Shown here piece by piece: positions 24,693 to 33,568 of a stretch of 64,000 bases of DNA (its first letter is position 1; every line of letters begins with the position of its first letter). The notes beneath the pieces were generated by a model, which was not told the DNA's origin, made no database searches, and saw only the letters and a list, made by a program, of their open reading frames with translations. Source of the stretch: JAOZHU01 sp964632845 (lineage in GTDB: Archaea; Thermoproteota; Bathyarchaeia; Bathyarchaeales; Bathycorpusculaceae); the NCBI GenBank assembly GCA_964632845.1, contig CAZWDU010000004.1, positions 124,001-188,000 on the forward strand, given 5' to 3'. Both the position numbers and the translations under genes were made by a program.

Positions 24693-24740
24693 CTTATATG
24701 TCGCTTGCGATGTCTTTAGCGATATCGCTGGTGATATTAT
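24693..24740 (+). promoter_or_regulatory. padR promoter: TATA box plus three 12-bp tandem repeats
   Basis: TATA-like CTTATATG is at 24692-24699. Then three 12-bp units follow: TTGCGATGTCTT (24705-24716), TAGCGATATCGC (24717-24728) and TGGTGATATTAT (24729-24740). The second contains most of a perfect palindrome AGCGATATCGCT (24718-24729). They cover the expected transcription start and the start codon, so binding by the encoded PadR protein would block its own operon. Confidence 0.6.
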
Positions 24741-25323
24741 GGCTGAGCGATTGACAAAGCAAACTAGTGGTGTCCCAAGAGGACTCCTCCGTTTTCTAGT
24801 TCTAAATATGTTAGCGAAGGAGCCAATGTCAGGTGTAGAAATTGTCGAAGTAATTAAGAAAGAAACAGGCGACAGGTGGATACCCAGTTCAGGTTCAGTC
24901 TATCCGCTTTTGGCTTGGCTGCAAGACAAAGGTTTCACCAAAGAAATACCCAGCGAACAAATAGGAATTAAACGATACGCGCTTACAGCGAAAGGAAAAG
25001 CGTTTTTTAAAAAACAAATAACCATTGGACAAAAAATGTTGAGCAAACTGGAATTTCTTGTACCTCTACTTATTGGAAGGTTCCAATTTGACCCTAACGA
25101 CGAAAAAATTCTTGCAGGAACAAGAGAACCGGCACAAAGAGTCGTCAGGATTCTTCTAGACCTCCACGCGGAAACAACGGATCAGCGAGGAGGAAAAACT
25201 TACAAGATAACTGAGCAAATCTCAAGGGACATAGAGAGAATTCTAAACGAATGCGCCGATGAACTTGAAGAAATGGTGCGAAGAATTCGTGAAGAAAATA
25301 AGCCACAGTTAGTACAACGCTGA
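24739..25323 (+). CDS. PadR-family transcriptional regulator of the ABC export cluster
   Basis: 194 aa. Winged helix at about 14-90: GLLRFLVLNMLAKEPMSGVEI, then SSGSVYPLLAWLQDKGF (recognition helix, family hallmark), and KRYALTAKGKAFF (wing). The C-terminal half (100-194) is helical and likely dimerises (about 150-190, ERILNECADELEEMVRRI). It lies directly upstream of the FtsX-type permease, so it probably senses a toxic compound or envelope stress and controls export. The tandem repeats over its start fit autoregulation. Confidence 0.88.
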   Translation: MAERLTKQTSGVPRGLLRFLVLNMLAKEPMSGVEIVEVIKKETGDRWIPSSGSVYPLLAWLQDKGFTKEIPSEQIGIKRYALTAKGKAFFKKQITIGQKMLSKLEFLVPLLIGRFQFDPNDEKILAGTREPAQRVVRILLDLHAETTDQRGGKTYKITEQISRDIERILNECADELEEMVRRIREENKPQLVQR

Positions 25324-25352
25324 CAATAAATTGTAAAAGATGTGTGTATGTT

Positions 25353-28300
25353 ATGGGCATAAAATCTAGTTTTATGATAGCAGCCAGATCCATGCTGAGA
25401 AGAAAAACAAAAAATCTCAGCGCTATCCTTGCAGTAGCTCTGGGAGTTACGTTACTGGTCGGTATTCAAATCACAACCGACACGCTAAACAACGCGTTTC
25501 TCACAAGTCTACTTCAGAGCGAAGGAGAAGTTGACTTCTATATAACAAACTCCACTACAGGGGGGTACCTAACAGCAGCAGACAAAGCAAACATCACTGC
25601 TTTGGTTCCTGATGCAGTGGGAATAATGTCTGAACTCACTATGGACGCGCCCGTAATGCTTGGGTCACAGTTTGATGCCTCAGTTGAACTGGCTGGAATC
25701 CCCACTGATTATCCTGAAGCATTTGGTTCTTTTTATGATTGGACAACTGGAGATGAAATGAACCTTGATTCCCTTCTAGTGAGCAATAGCAGCATCCTTT
25801 TGTCAAGCACCCAAGCTGAAGACTTAGGGTTAACTAAAGAAACAACTTTACCAGTAAATTTAACCACCGAGTTCACTAACCTCACAGCAACAATTGCAGA
25901 GCCGCCAGTAATCTCATTAGCTAATTGGACAGTGTACACAAATGGCACTACTGTTGAGTACACGCTAAACAGTTCTTCGCCTAATCTGGCTCTTGAACTT
26001 GAGCAGTCTGCTTACCCAGGCGTTATGCCGGGCGTAGTTACCCTTTACACAGTAAATTGTTCTAGACTTAGCTTGTCTGACTACGAGTACATCAACGTGA
26101 CAGCTACGGGCACGAACAACACCCAAGTTTTGCTAAGTTTCTTCATGGATGACGGAAACAGCTTTAACGTGACAAGCTTGGAAGATCCGTCTTCGCCAGT
26201 GGATTTGGATACGCTGAATAGTTTATCGTTTGATTTAGCACCATATGCTGAAAGAACACTGAGAGGAGACGCATTTGTCGTAGTCATGAGTCTTGATGGG
26301 ATGCCAGCAAGCGTTGAGATATCCGAAATCGCCTTTGAAACCACAGAGCCTGTAATCGAGTATACATCTGGAACCGAAAGAGTAGATTTGCAAGTAGTCG
26401 GAATCTTTGATTCTAACCGTCCTGGAATAGGCTCACAGTACCCAGGAATTGTATTCAAGTTGGAAGACCTTCAACAGTGGATGAGCCTAGAAGACCCCCA
26501 ACAGGAAACAGACATAATTGGAGCTTATCTGGTAACTCTCAAAACAGACCATTTCGCTTCAGAAATAAGCAAAGACTTTCTTCAAGAAAAGGTAGATGCA
26601 GTAAAAGCGGTTATTCCTAGCGCTTTATACAGCGTCGAATCTGACCGCTTAACCTTATTCAGTGTTGCAGAAATAGTCATCACACTACTAACTACGATAT
26701 TATCTGTATTAGGGCTACTTATCATGATAACCGGTGTCTTGCTCATAAGTAATGTTCAACTTATGAGCGCAGAAGACAAAGAGTTCCAAACAGGCGTTCT
26801 GCGAGCTGTCGGAGAGAACCGCCGCGGAATCACGTTAGCAATGCTAATAGAAAATATGTTCCAAGGAATATTAGGCGGAATATTAGGCTTAGGTTGTGGC
26901 TTAGCATTTGGCCAAGCTGTTGCCCTCTACCTCATAAGCATATTTAGAACAGGAGAAGCCAGCGTCCACCCCATCGTTTCAGAGCAAGTTGTAATTTTAT
27001 CGGTATTAATTGGCGTAGCACTGGGTGTCATAACTGGTATATTACCTGCTTTGAGAGCGTCCAGAGTTAACATTGTAGAAGCCCTCCGCGGAATCAAGTT
27101 TTCATTCAAAGAAAAATCTGGACGAAACTTGATTTTATTCGGAATAGTCTTCACCCTAGCTGGCGTAGTAGCTCTCTTAATCAACGGTGTCATCGACACG
27201 AGTTGCCAAGCCATCTGGGTTGCTGAAGGATGGGACACACTAGAGGAATGGCGAACCATTTTGATTGGAGCAGGATTGCTAGTTTCAGGAATAGGTATTT
27301 TGCTTTCACGTTTCATAAGCCAAGCGAAGGCATTCAACCTTACAGCTATTGGGCTCTGGACTGCGCCCACAATTCTGTTTGTCGTCGCTATGGGCGAGTG
27401 GATACCTGACATTTCTGGTTTAGAACCATACATCTTGATGATAGGTGTAGCAGAAATTTTGCTTGGTTCAGTTCTGATTGTAGCCGTAAATCTTCCTCCA
27501 CTTATGAACGCTTTACGGCGCATTCTCGTCAAAATCAGAGGTCTAAAAGGCGTAGGACAAATAGCCCCAGCGCTAATTTCATCCCACAGAACACGATCCA
27601 CACTAACGTTTGCTATCTTTGCAGTGATACTAACTTTGAACGTGACCGTTGCTACATTAGTGCCTACAAATCTAAGCTCAGTCGCCGCAACCGAGGAAGA
27701 CGCCAGAGGCGTAGACCTTGTTGTATACCTAAACAAAGCTGAGGCACAGATAGCAAACACGTCTTATACAGAAGAATTGTACAAGTTGGACAGCCACATA
27801 ACAGATGTAATTGCGTTCAAGACGTACAGCACAACTACCGATTACATGAAATTCATTTCGCTGAGCGATCCGTATTCATCTGATTTCGAAGCCCAAACAG
27901 ATCTTTTACCCATTGGATATGGCGAAATTACCTCGGAGCAAATTCGCGGAAACGCAACTGATGCCGCTGACTCTGATTGGCGCTACGACTTTTATCTAAG
28001 CAGCTTCCCAGACAACATCACTCAACCAGACGCTGCTGACATAACAGACGAAGAACTACTGGACATGTCTAAGGAAGCGTGGGACCTATTCTTTGATTCC
28101 TCTTACAGGATGGCAGTGTATAATGTTTCATTAGATGAACTTCTTTCAGAGGACCGAGAGCTAGGCGACATTGACCTCACATCCTTGAGCGGATATAGTG
28201 GTAATGAACTGGAAGGCGTCGTAGTGTTACGCGATGAAAACGGTTCCGTTATAGAAAACCCTGTTGTGTTCACAGACTCCTTCATTCTGCCATTAGGAGT

Positions 28301-29141
28301 GCAGATTTGGATTCCGATGAACACGTCTGAAGCTGGCTTACCCGTGTATCAAGCGTTCACCGTAGCAGGACGATTAGACTATGAGCGCGCAGGAGGCTTT
28401 CCATTATCATCATTCAGCATTAGCAGCGTGATAAGTGAGGGGGACATTGATTACATTGAGCTTTTAGGAAAAGTATACCTTACAGAATACTGGGCAAACC
28501 AAACCAATTTCTTAGCAGAAGCAAACGGCGAAACATCCATATCCAGAGCCCCAGATCAATACAATACTTTCCTCATCAAAACCACCTACGCGATAGATGA
28601 AGACACAGAACTTGAGTCACTTGCACAAAAAATCCAAGAATTCACAAACACTAACGATGAAGGATACAGACTCTTAGCTGAAGACAACTTCTACATTGCA
28701 AGCACAACTGTTCTCTATTCAAAAGTTAAGTTGTCGCTAGATATGGTTGAACGAGTAGTTTCATTCTTGCAGATATATGTTACATTCGGCCTCATCATCG
28801 GCGCAGTAGGCATGGCCGTAATTTCCATACGTAACGTTTCCGAGAGAAAACGCGAAATAGGAATGATGCGGGCAATCGGCTTCCCAAGAACACAAGTGCT
28901 GATTTCAGTATTGCTAGAATTAGTGGTATTAGGCATAATTGGAGTTGTCATTGGAATCATCAACGGCTTGGTAATCAGCGTCGGCTTTGCTAGCATGCAA
29001 GGCGTTACAATAGTGATTCCTTGGAACGACATCTTCACATACCTAGGCATAATCACCTTTATTGCCCTAGTCGCTGGAGCCATTCCAGGCTGGTACGCAT
29101 CAAGAATCCCGCCAGCAGAAGCCTTGAGATATGTAGGATAA
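25353..29141 (+). CDS. Very large FtsX/MacB-type ABC permease
   Basis: 1262 aa from ATG 25353 (GTG at 25344 also in frame). An N-terminal helix (about 10-35) is followed by a large extracellular domain rich in NxT/NxS (about 40-420). FtsX module 1 is at about 425-575 (ISNVQLMSAEDKEFQTGVLRAVGEN), then a middle hydrophobic block of about six helices (590-740). A second extracellular domain covers 760-1110, and FtsX module 2 about 1120-1258 (IRNVSERKREIGMMRAIGFP, ending PPAEALRYVG). It is therefore a two-in-one permease. Such mechanotransmission transporters move lipoproteins, peptides or lipids. Two ATPase genes follow. Confidence 0.88.
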   Translation: MGIKSSFMIAARSMLRRKTKNLSAILAVALGVTLLVGIQITTDTLNNAFLTSLLQSEGEVDFYITNSTTGGYLTAADKANITALVPDAVGIMSELTMDAPVMLGSQFDASVELAGIPTDYPEAFGSFYDWTTGDEMNLDSLLVSNSSILLSSTQAEDLGLTKETTLPVNLTTEFTNLTATIAEPPVISLANWTVYTNGTTVEYTLNSSSPNLALELEQSAYPGVMPGVVTLYTVNCSRLSLSDYEYINVTATGTNNTQVLLSFFMDDGNSFNVTSLEDPSSPVDLDTLNSLSFDLAPYAERTLRGDAFVVVMSLDGMPASVEISEIAFETTEPVIEYTSGTERVDLQVVGIFDSNRPGIGSQYPGIVFKLEDLQQWMSLEDPQQETDIIGAYLVTLKTDHFASEISKDFLQEKVDAVKAVIPSALYSVESDRLTLFSVAEIVITLLTTILSVLGLLIMITGVLLISNVQLMSAEDKEFQTGVLRAVGENRRGITLAMLIENMFQGILGGILGLGCGLAFGQAVALYLISIFRTGEASVHPIVSEQVVILSVLIGVALGVITGILPALRASRVNIVEALRGIKFSFKEKSGRNLILFGIVFTLAGVVALLINGVIDTSCQAIWVAEGWDTLEEWRTILIGAGLLVSGIGILLSRFISQAKAFNLTAIGLWTAPTILFVVAMGEWIPDISGLEPYILMIGVAEILLGSVLIVAVNLPPLMNALRRILVKIRGLKGVGQIAPALISSHRTRSTLTFAIFAVILTLNVTVATLVPTNLSSVAATEEDARGVDLVVYLNKAEAQIANTSYTEELYKLDSHITDVIAFKTYSTTTDYMKFISLSDPYSSDFEAQTDLLPIGYGEITSEQIRGNATDAADSDWRYDFYLSSFPDNITQPDAADITDEELLDMSKEAWDLFFDSSYRMAVYNVSLDELLSEDRELGDIDLTSLSGYSGNELEGVVVLRDENGSVIENPVVFTDSFILPLGVQIWIPMNTSEAGLPVYQAFTVAGRLDYERAGGFPLSSFSISSVISEGDIDYIELLGKVYLTEYWANQTNFLAEANGETSISRAPDQYNTFLIKTTYAIDEDTELESLAQKIQEFTNTNDEGYRLLAEDNFYIASTTVLYSKVKLSLDMVERVVSFLQIYVTFGLIIGAVGMAVISIRNVSERKREIGMMRAIGFPRTQVLISVLLELVVLGIIGVVIGIINGLVISVGFASMQGVTIVIPWNDIFTYLGIITFIALVAGAIPGWYASRIPPAEALRYVG

Positions 29142-29154
29142 AAGAGGAAAAACA

Positions 29155-29889
29155 ATGACGAAAACAAAAGATAAAGAACCAATATTGGTTATATCTGGAT
29201 TACACAAACGCTACAGTGAAGGAAAATCAAACGAAGTCCACGCCATCCGAGGATTAGACCTCACAGTCTACAAAGGAGACATGATGGCGATAATGGGACC
29301 ATCAGGCTGCGGAAAAACAACGCTCCTAAACATGATAGGCCATCTGGACCGTCGCTCAGAAGGAAAAATCGTTATCGACAACATAGACACCGCCACGCTC
29401 TCAGACGGAAAAATGACCACGTTCCGCAGAGACAAAATAGGCTTCATATTCCAACTATTCAATCTCTTCCCATTCTTATCCGCCGTAGAAAACGTAGAAA
29501 CCCCACTGTTGCTAAAAGGAATGAAGGCAGGAGTAGCCCGTGAACAAGCAAAAATGCTTCTGAGAGAATTAGGTATGGGCGACAGACTCTATCATCTGCC
29601 TTCCGAGCTTTCAGGAGGGCAACAACAACGAGTCGCCGTCGCCCGAGCGCTAATCACAGACCCAGCGATTATTCTCGGCGACGAACCCACAGGAGACTTA
29701 GACTCTACAACAAGCGCTGACGTCATGAACCTGTTCCGCCGAATCAACAAAATCAACCAGCAAACGCTTGTGTTAGTCACCCACAACCGATGGATAGCCG
29801 AGCAATGCGATTATATCGTCCACATGGCCGATGGAAAAATTTCCAGCTTTGAGCAGGGACCGTTCACGACAAAGGAGGTAACGCAATGA
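29155..29889 (+). CDS. LolD/MacB-type ABC ATPase
   Basis: 244 aa. Walker A GPSGCGKTTLLNM, Q-loop FIFQLFNLFPFLSAVENV (typical of the LolD/MacB/FtsE group), signature LSGGQQQRVAVARAL, Walker B IILGDEPTGDLDS, H-loop VTHN. GAGGAAAAAC before the ATG is a good ribosome-binding site. It energises the preceding permease. Its stop overlaps the next gene's start (ATGA). Confidence 0.92.
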   Translation: MTKTKDKEPILVISGLHKRYSEGKSNEVHAIRGLDLTVYKGDMMAIMGPSGCGKTTLLNMIGHLDRRSEGKIVIDNIDTATLSDGKMTTFRRDKIGFIFQLFNLFPFLSAVENVETPLLLKGMKAGVAREQAKMLLRELGMGDRLYHLPSELSGGQQQRVAVARALITDPAIILGDEPTGDLDSTTSADVMNLFRRINKINQQTLVLVTHNRWIAEQCDYIVHMADGKISSFEQGPFTTKEVTQ

Positions 29890-31700
29890 AAGTTTACGCG
29901 GCTGGGTTGATAGATAAATCGCGGCGGGCAACTAATGCGAAATTGCGAAAGAAGTTGGTTTCTGATTGCCGCAGAATTCTGCATGTGCGTAGCAAGGCAA
30001 TGTCCAGCCAAGAGTTAAATTCGTTTATTGTTTTAGCTGGAGAAAAAAATGCTACTGTAAGCCAGAAGGTTGTTGATGAAATAGAAAAAGGAAGCTTGTA
30101 TGGCGTTTTCAGGAAATACTATGCGGATAACAAATCTCGGTTGCAGAAGCAGCTTAAAGAGAATCAGGAGCTGCGGGAGACATCGAACATTGTTAAAGAC
30201 TTCATTAAAGAAGTTGATTTGAACCTCGTGAAACATTTTGACGCTCAACTAAAGAAGATAGTTAAAGAGTTGCCAACCAGCTACCGTGAAATTCAGTTGA
30301 AAAGTTACGTGGCACTGTGGGATTTCGCGGAGAACCAGCAATACCGCTTTTTCCTTTCAGGATTTGATTCGTCCGTGTTCACAGGTTCAACCACCGAAAG
30401 CCAGTTGAACGTAGCAGAGTTGGTTGACAAGTTGCTGATGGCGAACTTTTTTGCAGTGTTTTTGAAGCCAACAATCACGCGCCTAAAGCAATTAGACCGC
30501 GTGCTTGAAAGACTGAAACTGGGAGTTGAAGGAACCCACTACAAAACAACTAACTTGAAGCTGCAAAAGAAGCTGGAGCTGTTTTTCAGGATTTTAGCAG
30601 CAAAACTCAGCGCTTTGCAGGACATCGACAATGTGGCATCGAGGATTTTCGAGTTATTCCAAGTTCCACGCGTTGCGCTCGCGCCGCATCACCTCAAAAA
30701 CGGCGCTGTAGAATTGGACAAGGTGCTTGCAGATATGGCGTCAGAAATCGATTATGGAAAGACTTTGCTTCTTGAAGTTCACGAGAAGCTGCAAGAGTGC
30801 CAAATTCACCTGCGCGACTACTTAGATGAGCACAAAAACGGAATGAAAATAATAGAGTCAACTAGTGAGTTTAAGAACGCGCTGTTGCCGATGGCGGAGT
30901 TAAGCACTGACTTGTTTGTTGAAGCGGAACTGCTGAAAATGTGGACGGACTTTTTCGGCGTTGACATTCCGTATTTCGGGTTTAACAAGCAGCTCTTTAA
31001 CACGCAAAACGTTGAAGTAACCGATTCGGCGAGCGACAACATCATTACGGTGCGGGGATTATCCAAAAATTACAATCTTGGGCGAACAACAGTCTACGCG
31101 CTGCGAGGCGTGAATCTTGACGTGAAAGAGGGCGAGTTCATGGCGATTGTGGGAAACTCTGGAGCTGGAAAAACAACGCTGTTGAATTGCATGGCGGGTC
31201 TGGACAGCCCAGATTATGGTGTAGTGCTGTTTAGAGGAAAAAACCTGCACAAGATGGATGACTCGGCAAAATCGAAAGCTAGATTGCTGGAAATGGGGTT
31301 CATATTTCAAAGTTACGCTCTGCTGCCTCACTTTAACACTCGTGAGAACATAGCTTTGCCCGCAGATTTGGCAGGGTTAAGCAAGGACCTGCGAGAGCGC
31401 ATAGAAGACCTTTTGAAAGGTGTTGGTTTAGATAGCCAAGCTAAGCAGTATCCTGCTACGTTAAGTGGAGGACAAATGCAACGTGTAGCCATTGCCCGCG
31501 CGTTAACTAATCGTCCTGCAGTGATATTTGCTGACGAGCCGACTGGCGATTTGGATTCGGCGACTGGCAAGCAAGTTATGGATTTGCTTAAGAAGTTTCA
31601 TGAAGAAACAAAAACCACAATCATCGTCATCACGCATGAACAGGATATTGCGGATTATGCTGAAAGACAAGTCGTGATGAAAGACGGCGTAATTGCCTAA
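29886..31700 (+). CDS. LolD/MacB-type ABC ATPase with a 380-residue N-terminal helical domain
   Basis: 604 aa. The C-terminal part (about 383-604) is a normal ATPase: GNSGAGKTTLLN (Walker A near 421), FIFQSYALLPHFNTREN, LSGGQMQRVAIARAL, VIFADEPTGDLDS, VITHE. The N-terminal 380 residues match no family I know. They are all-helical, charged and cytoplasmic, with coiled-coil stretches (DNKSRLQKQLKENQELRE; LDRVLERLKLG). ABC ATPases of this type are usually about 230 aa. The extra domain may regulate the transporter or pick substrate. It pairs with the ATPase upstream, perhaps as a heterodimer under the double permease. Confidence 0.85.
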   Translation: MKVYAAGLIDKSRRATNAKLRKKLVSDCRRILHVRSKAMSSQELNSFIVLAGEKNATVSQKVVDEIEKGSLYGVFRKYYADNKSRLQKQLKENQELRETSNIVKDFIKEVDLNLVKHFDAQLKKIVKELPTSYREIQLKSYVALWDFAENQQYRFFLSGFDSSVFTGSTTESQLNVAELVDKLLMANFFAVFLKPTITRLKQLDRVLERLKLGVEGTHYKTTNLKLQKKLELFFRILAAKLSALQDIDNVASRIFELFQVPRVALAPHHLKNGAVELDKVLADMASEIDYGKTLLLEVHEKLQECQIHLRDYLDEHKNGMKIIESTSEFKNALLPMAELSTDLFVEAELLKMWTDFFGVDIPYFGFNKQLFNTQNVEVTDSASDNIITVRGLSKNYNLGRTTVYALRGVNLDVKEGEFMAIVGNSGAGKTTLLNCMAGLDSPDYGVVLFRGKNLHKMDDSAKSKARLLEMGFIFQSYALLPHFNTRENIALPADLAGLSKDLRERIEDLLKGVGLDSQAKQYPATLSGGQMQRVAIARALTNRPAVIFADEPTGDLDSATGKQVMDLLKKFHEETKTTIIVITHEQDIADYAERQVVMKDGVIA

Positions 31701-31855
31701 AGCCAATAAACGTGAATTTCGAAATTTATCGGCTGAAGTGCGGCTTTAGTGTTTGTCAAGAAAGTTTGACTGGGAAATCCTGTTTGGTCAAGAAACCTTG
31801 ATAAAAACGCTTTTACAGCACAAACAGCCAGTATTGAACAGGGAAATTGGTGCTT

Positions 31856-32650
31856 ATGAAGAGAACAACGTTAGCACTAACACTCATCTTGGCACTGTTA
31901 TTCTCAGCGTTAGCTGGAATGCTTACTCTTGGGGTGGCTAACGCAAATTTCCTGCCAGCACCCGCTATCATAGTTTACTCTCCAGCAGCTACGATCTACA
32001 CAAACACATCTATCCCACTTAATTTCGCGGTTCACATTCTGCATGACTCCCCAGAAATTGTTCGCATACTCTACTGTGTGGATGAAAGCTCAAATGTGAC
32101 TCTGACCAATTTGACCCGAAGAGACAACGAATGGTTCGACCCAGTCAAATGGGGGTCTATATTTCAGGCAACATCAATCCTGTATGACTTGGCGGAAGGA
32201 AACCATATGCTAAGAGTCTATGCGCAAGACGCTTCTGGCGGGGAAATGTTCTCCTCAGTAGAATTCACAATTAATACACAGTACAGGTACCCAGAAGCCT
32301 TAATCCTCTCTCCTCAAAACACAACCTATACTACAACTGAAGCACCTTTGACTTGGACTTGCGATGGACAAATTGTGTCAGCTGATTACTGGCTAGACGA
32401 ACCCCTTTATGGGGCTACAACTTTATCGGGAAACACAACTTTAACTGGGTTGTCAAATGGCACGCATACAATAACAGTTCATGTTTTCACCAAAAGAGGG
32501 CAAGCTACTTCTCAAACAGTCCACTTCACAGTTAGTCCAGAGACGCAACTGCAACCAAAGGCTTTCCCAACAATATGGGTCGTAGTTACCGTAGTTCCAG
32601 CAGCTGTTGCCAGCGCAGGTCTACTAATCTACTTCAGAAAACACAAGTAA
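31856..32650 (+). CDS. Secreted, C-terminally anchored Ig-like protein
   Basis: 264 aa from ATG 31856 (TTG at 31847 in frame). A signal peptide is at about 4-30. Two beta-sandwich repeats follow, each with a proline-rich lead (AIIVYSPAATIYTN; ALILSPQNTTYTT) and a closing G-N/T-H-x-(L/I)-x-V-x-A/V motif (LAEGNHMLRVYAQDASGG; LSNGTHTITVHVFTKRG). A C-terminal helix (about 240-260) with FRKHK anchors it. It lies 155 bp after the ABC operon on the same strand and may be its extracellular partner; this is inference. Confidence 0.65.
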   Translation: MKRTTLALTLILALLFSALAGMLTLGVANANFLPAPAIIVYSPAATIYTNTSIPLNFAVHILHDSPEIVRILYCVDESSNVTLTNLTRRDNEWFDPVKWGSIFQATSILYDLAEGNHMLRVYAQDASGGEMFSSVEFTINTQYRYPEALILSPQNTTYTTTEAPLTWTCDGQIVSADYWLDEPLYGATTLSGNTTLTGLSNGTHTITVHVFTKRGQATSQTVHFTVSPETQLQPKAFPTIWVVVTVVPAAVASAGLLIYFRKHK

Positions 32651-32655
32651 AAAAA

Positions 32656-33387
32656 TTAACGGGCAACTTCCAAAATTATTGGGTATATTTCCTTTGCCAC
32701 ATACTCCACGTACTTGTTCTTATCTGCCAAGTTGAAAATGGTCACTGAAGCGTCTCTGGTGACGCCAACAACGTAGCCTGTTTCCTTTGACCTAGCAACC
32801 ACGTACCACAAGTCCCCGTGCTTCGTGTAATCCTCGAACAGCGTCGTGTTTATCAAGTCAGGACCGTAAAGCGACAGCTTATTCACGTTAGGAATATCCA
32901 CGTTGTCAAAGAACGTTATCTTCGTGTCTTCAGGGTTCTTGAGGTGAAACGCCCTGAGAGTTTCAGGCGGAATCCGCGCTTCCACGATGCCGCCGATTTT
33001 ATCGAAGAGGATTTCGCTTAGCTTGTTAGCTATGAAGTTTGCCAAGCGTTTCTTCTCCACAACCGCCAAGAAAACGTTGTCGCCCGCCTGGGCAAAGCTG
33101 AAGAGCGCTTCCACTGTACGTGGCAAAGGCGCAGTTTTGCCCCTGTGGAACACGTGGATAACGTAATCGTGCGAGTACACGCCGCTAAGCATATTCTCTT
33201 TTGGTAAGAGACCCGCGACTTCGGTTAAGAGCGTGAAGTTGTAGTCGCCTTCCTCGTAAGTCTCTTCAAAACGGTAATTTTCAAGTCTTGACGCTATGTC
33301 GCTTAGAGCAAGCGGTTCGGAGAGTTTGAAGACTTTTCCAGCCACAACCATCCAGAGTTCACCGCTCTGTACTCTTATCAGCGGCAT
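32656..33387 (-). CDS. Hypothetical protein divergent from the SMC operon
   Basis: 243 aa, soluble, no family recognised. It starts PLIRVQSGELWMVVAGKVFKL. A mixed alpha/beta stretch includes HVFHRGKTAPLPRTVEALF, then AVVEKKRLANFIANKLSEILFDKIGG, and it ends WYVVARSKETGYVVGVTRDASVTIF. No catalytic motif is seen. It shares the 181-bp divergent spacer with the SMC-like gene, so the two may be co-regulated and it could be an extra subunit or loader. That is a guess from position. Confidence 0.6.
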   Translation of the reverse strand: MPLIRVQSGELWMVVAGKVFKLSEPLALSDIASRLENYRFEETYEEGDYNFTLLTEVAGLLPKENMLSGVYSHDYVIHVFHRGKTAPLPRTVEALFSFAQAGDNVFLAVVEKKRLANFIANKLSEILFDKIGGIVEARIPPETLRAFHLKNPEDTKITFFDNVDIPNVNKLSLYGPDLINTTLFEDYTKHGDLWYVVARSKETGYVVGVTRDASVTIFNLADKNKYVEYVAKEIYPIILEVAR

Positions 33388-33568
33388 TAATGAAATTTTG
33401 CTTTGCTAAAACTTAAGCTGAGCATAGCAATGTGCGTTTTGGTGTGTGATTTCACGATAAAACTTTGGCAGTTTCAAATCAGATTTTGCGGGAAACTTTG
33501 CCTAATTGTTTTAATAATAGCGTTTTCACCTATTTAACGCACTTTACGCTAGAGGCAACTAAACTGCA

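Noticed and set aside
31753..31941. 62-aa plus-strand frame before the secreted Ig-like protein
   Set aside because: It overlaps that gene's signal peptide in another frame; the signal peptide and Ig-like repeats of the overlapping gene are more convincing.
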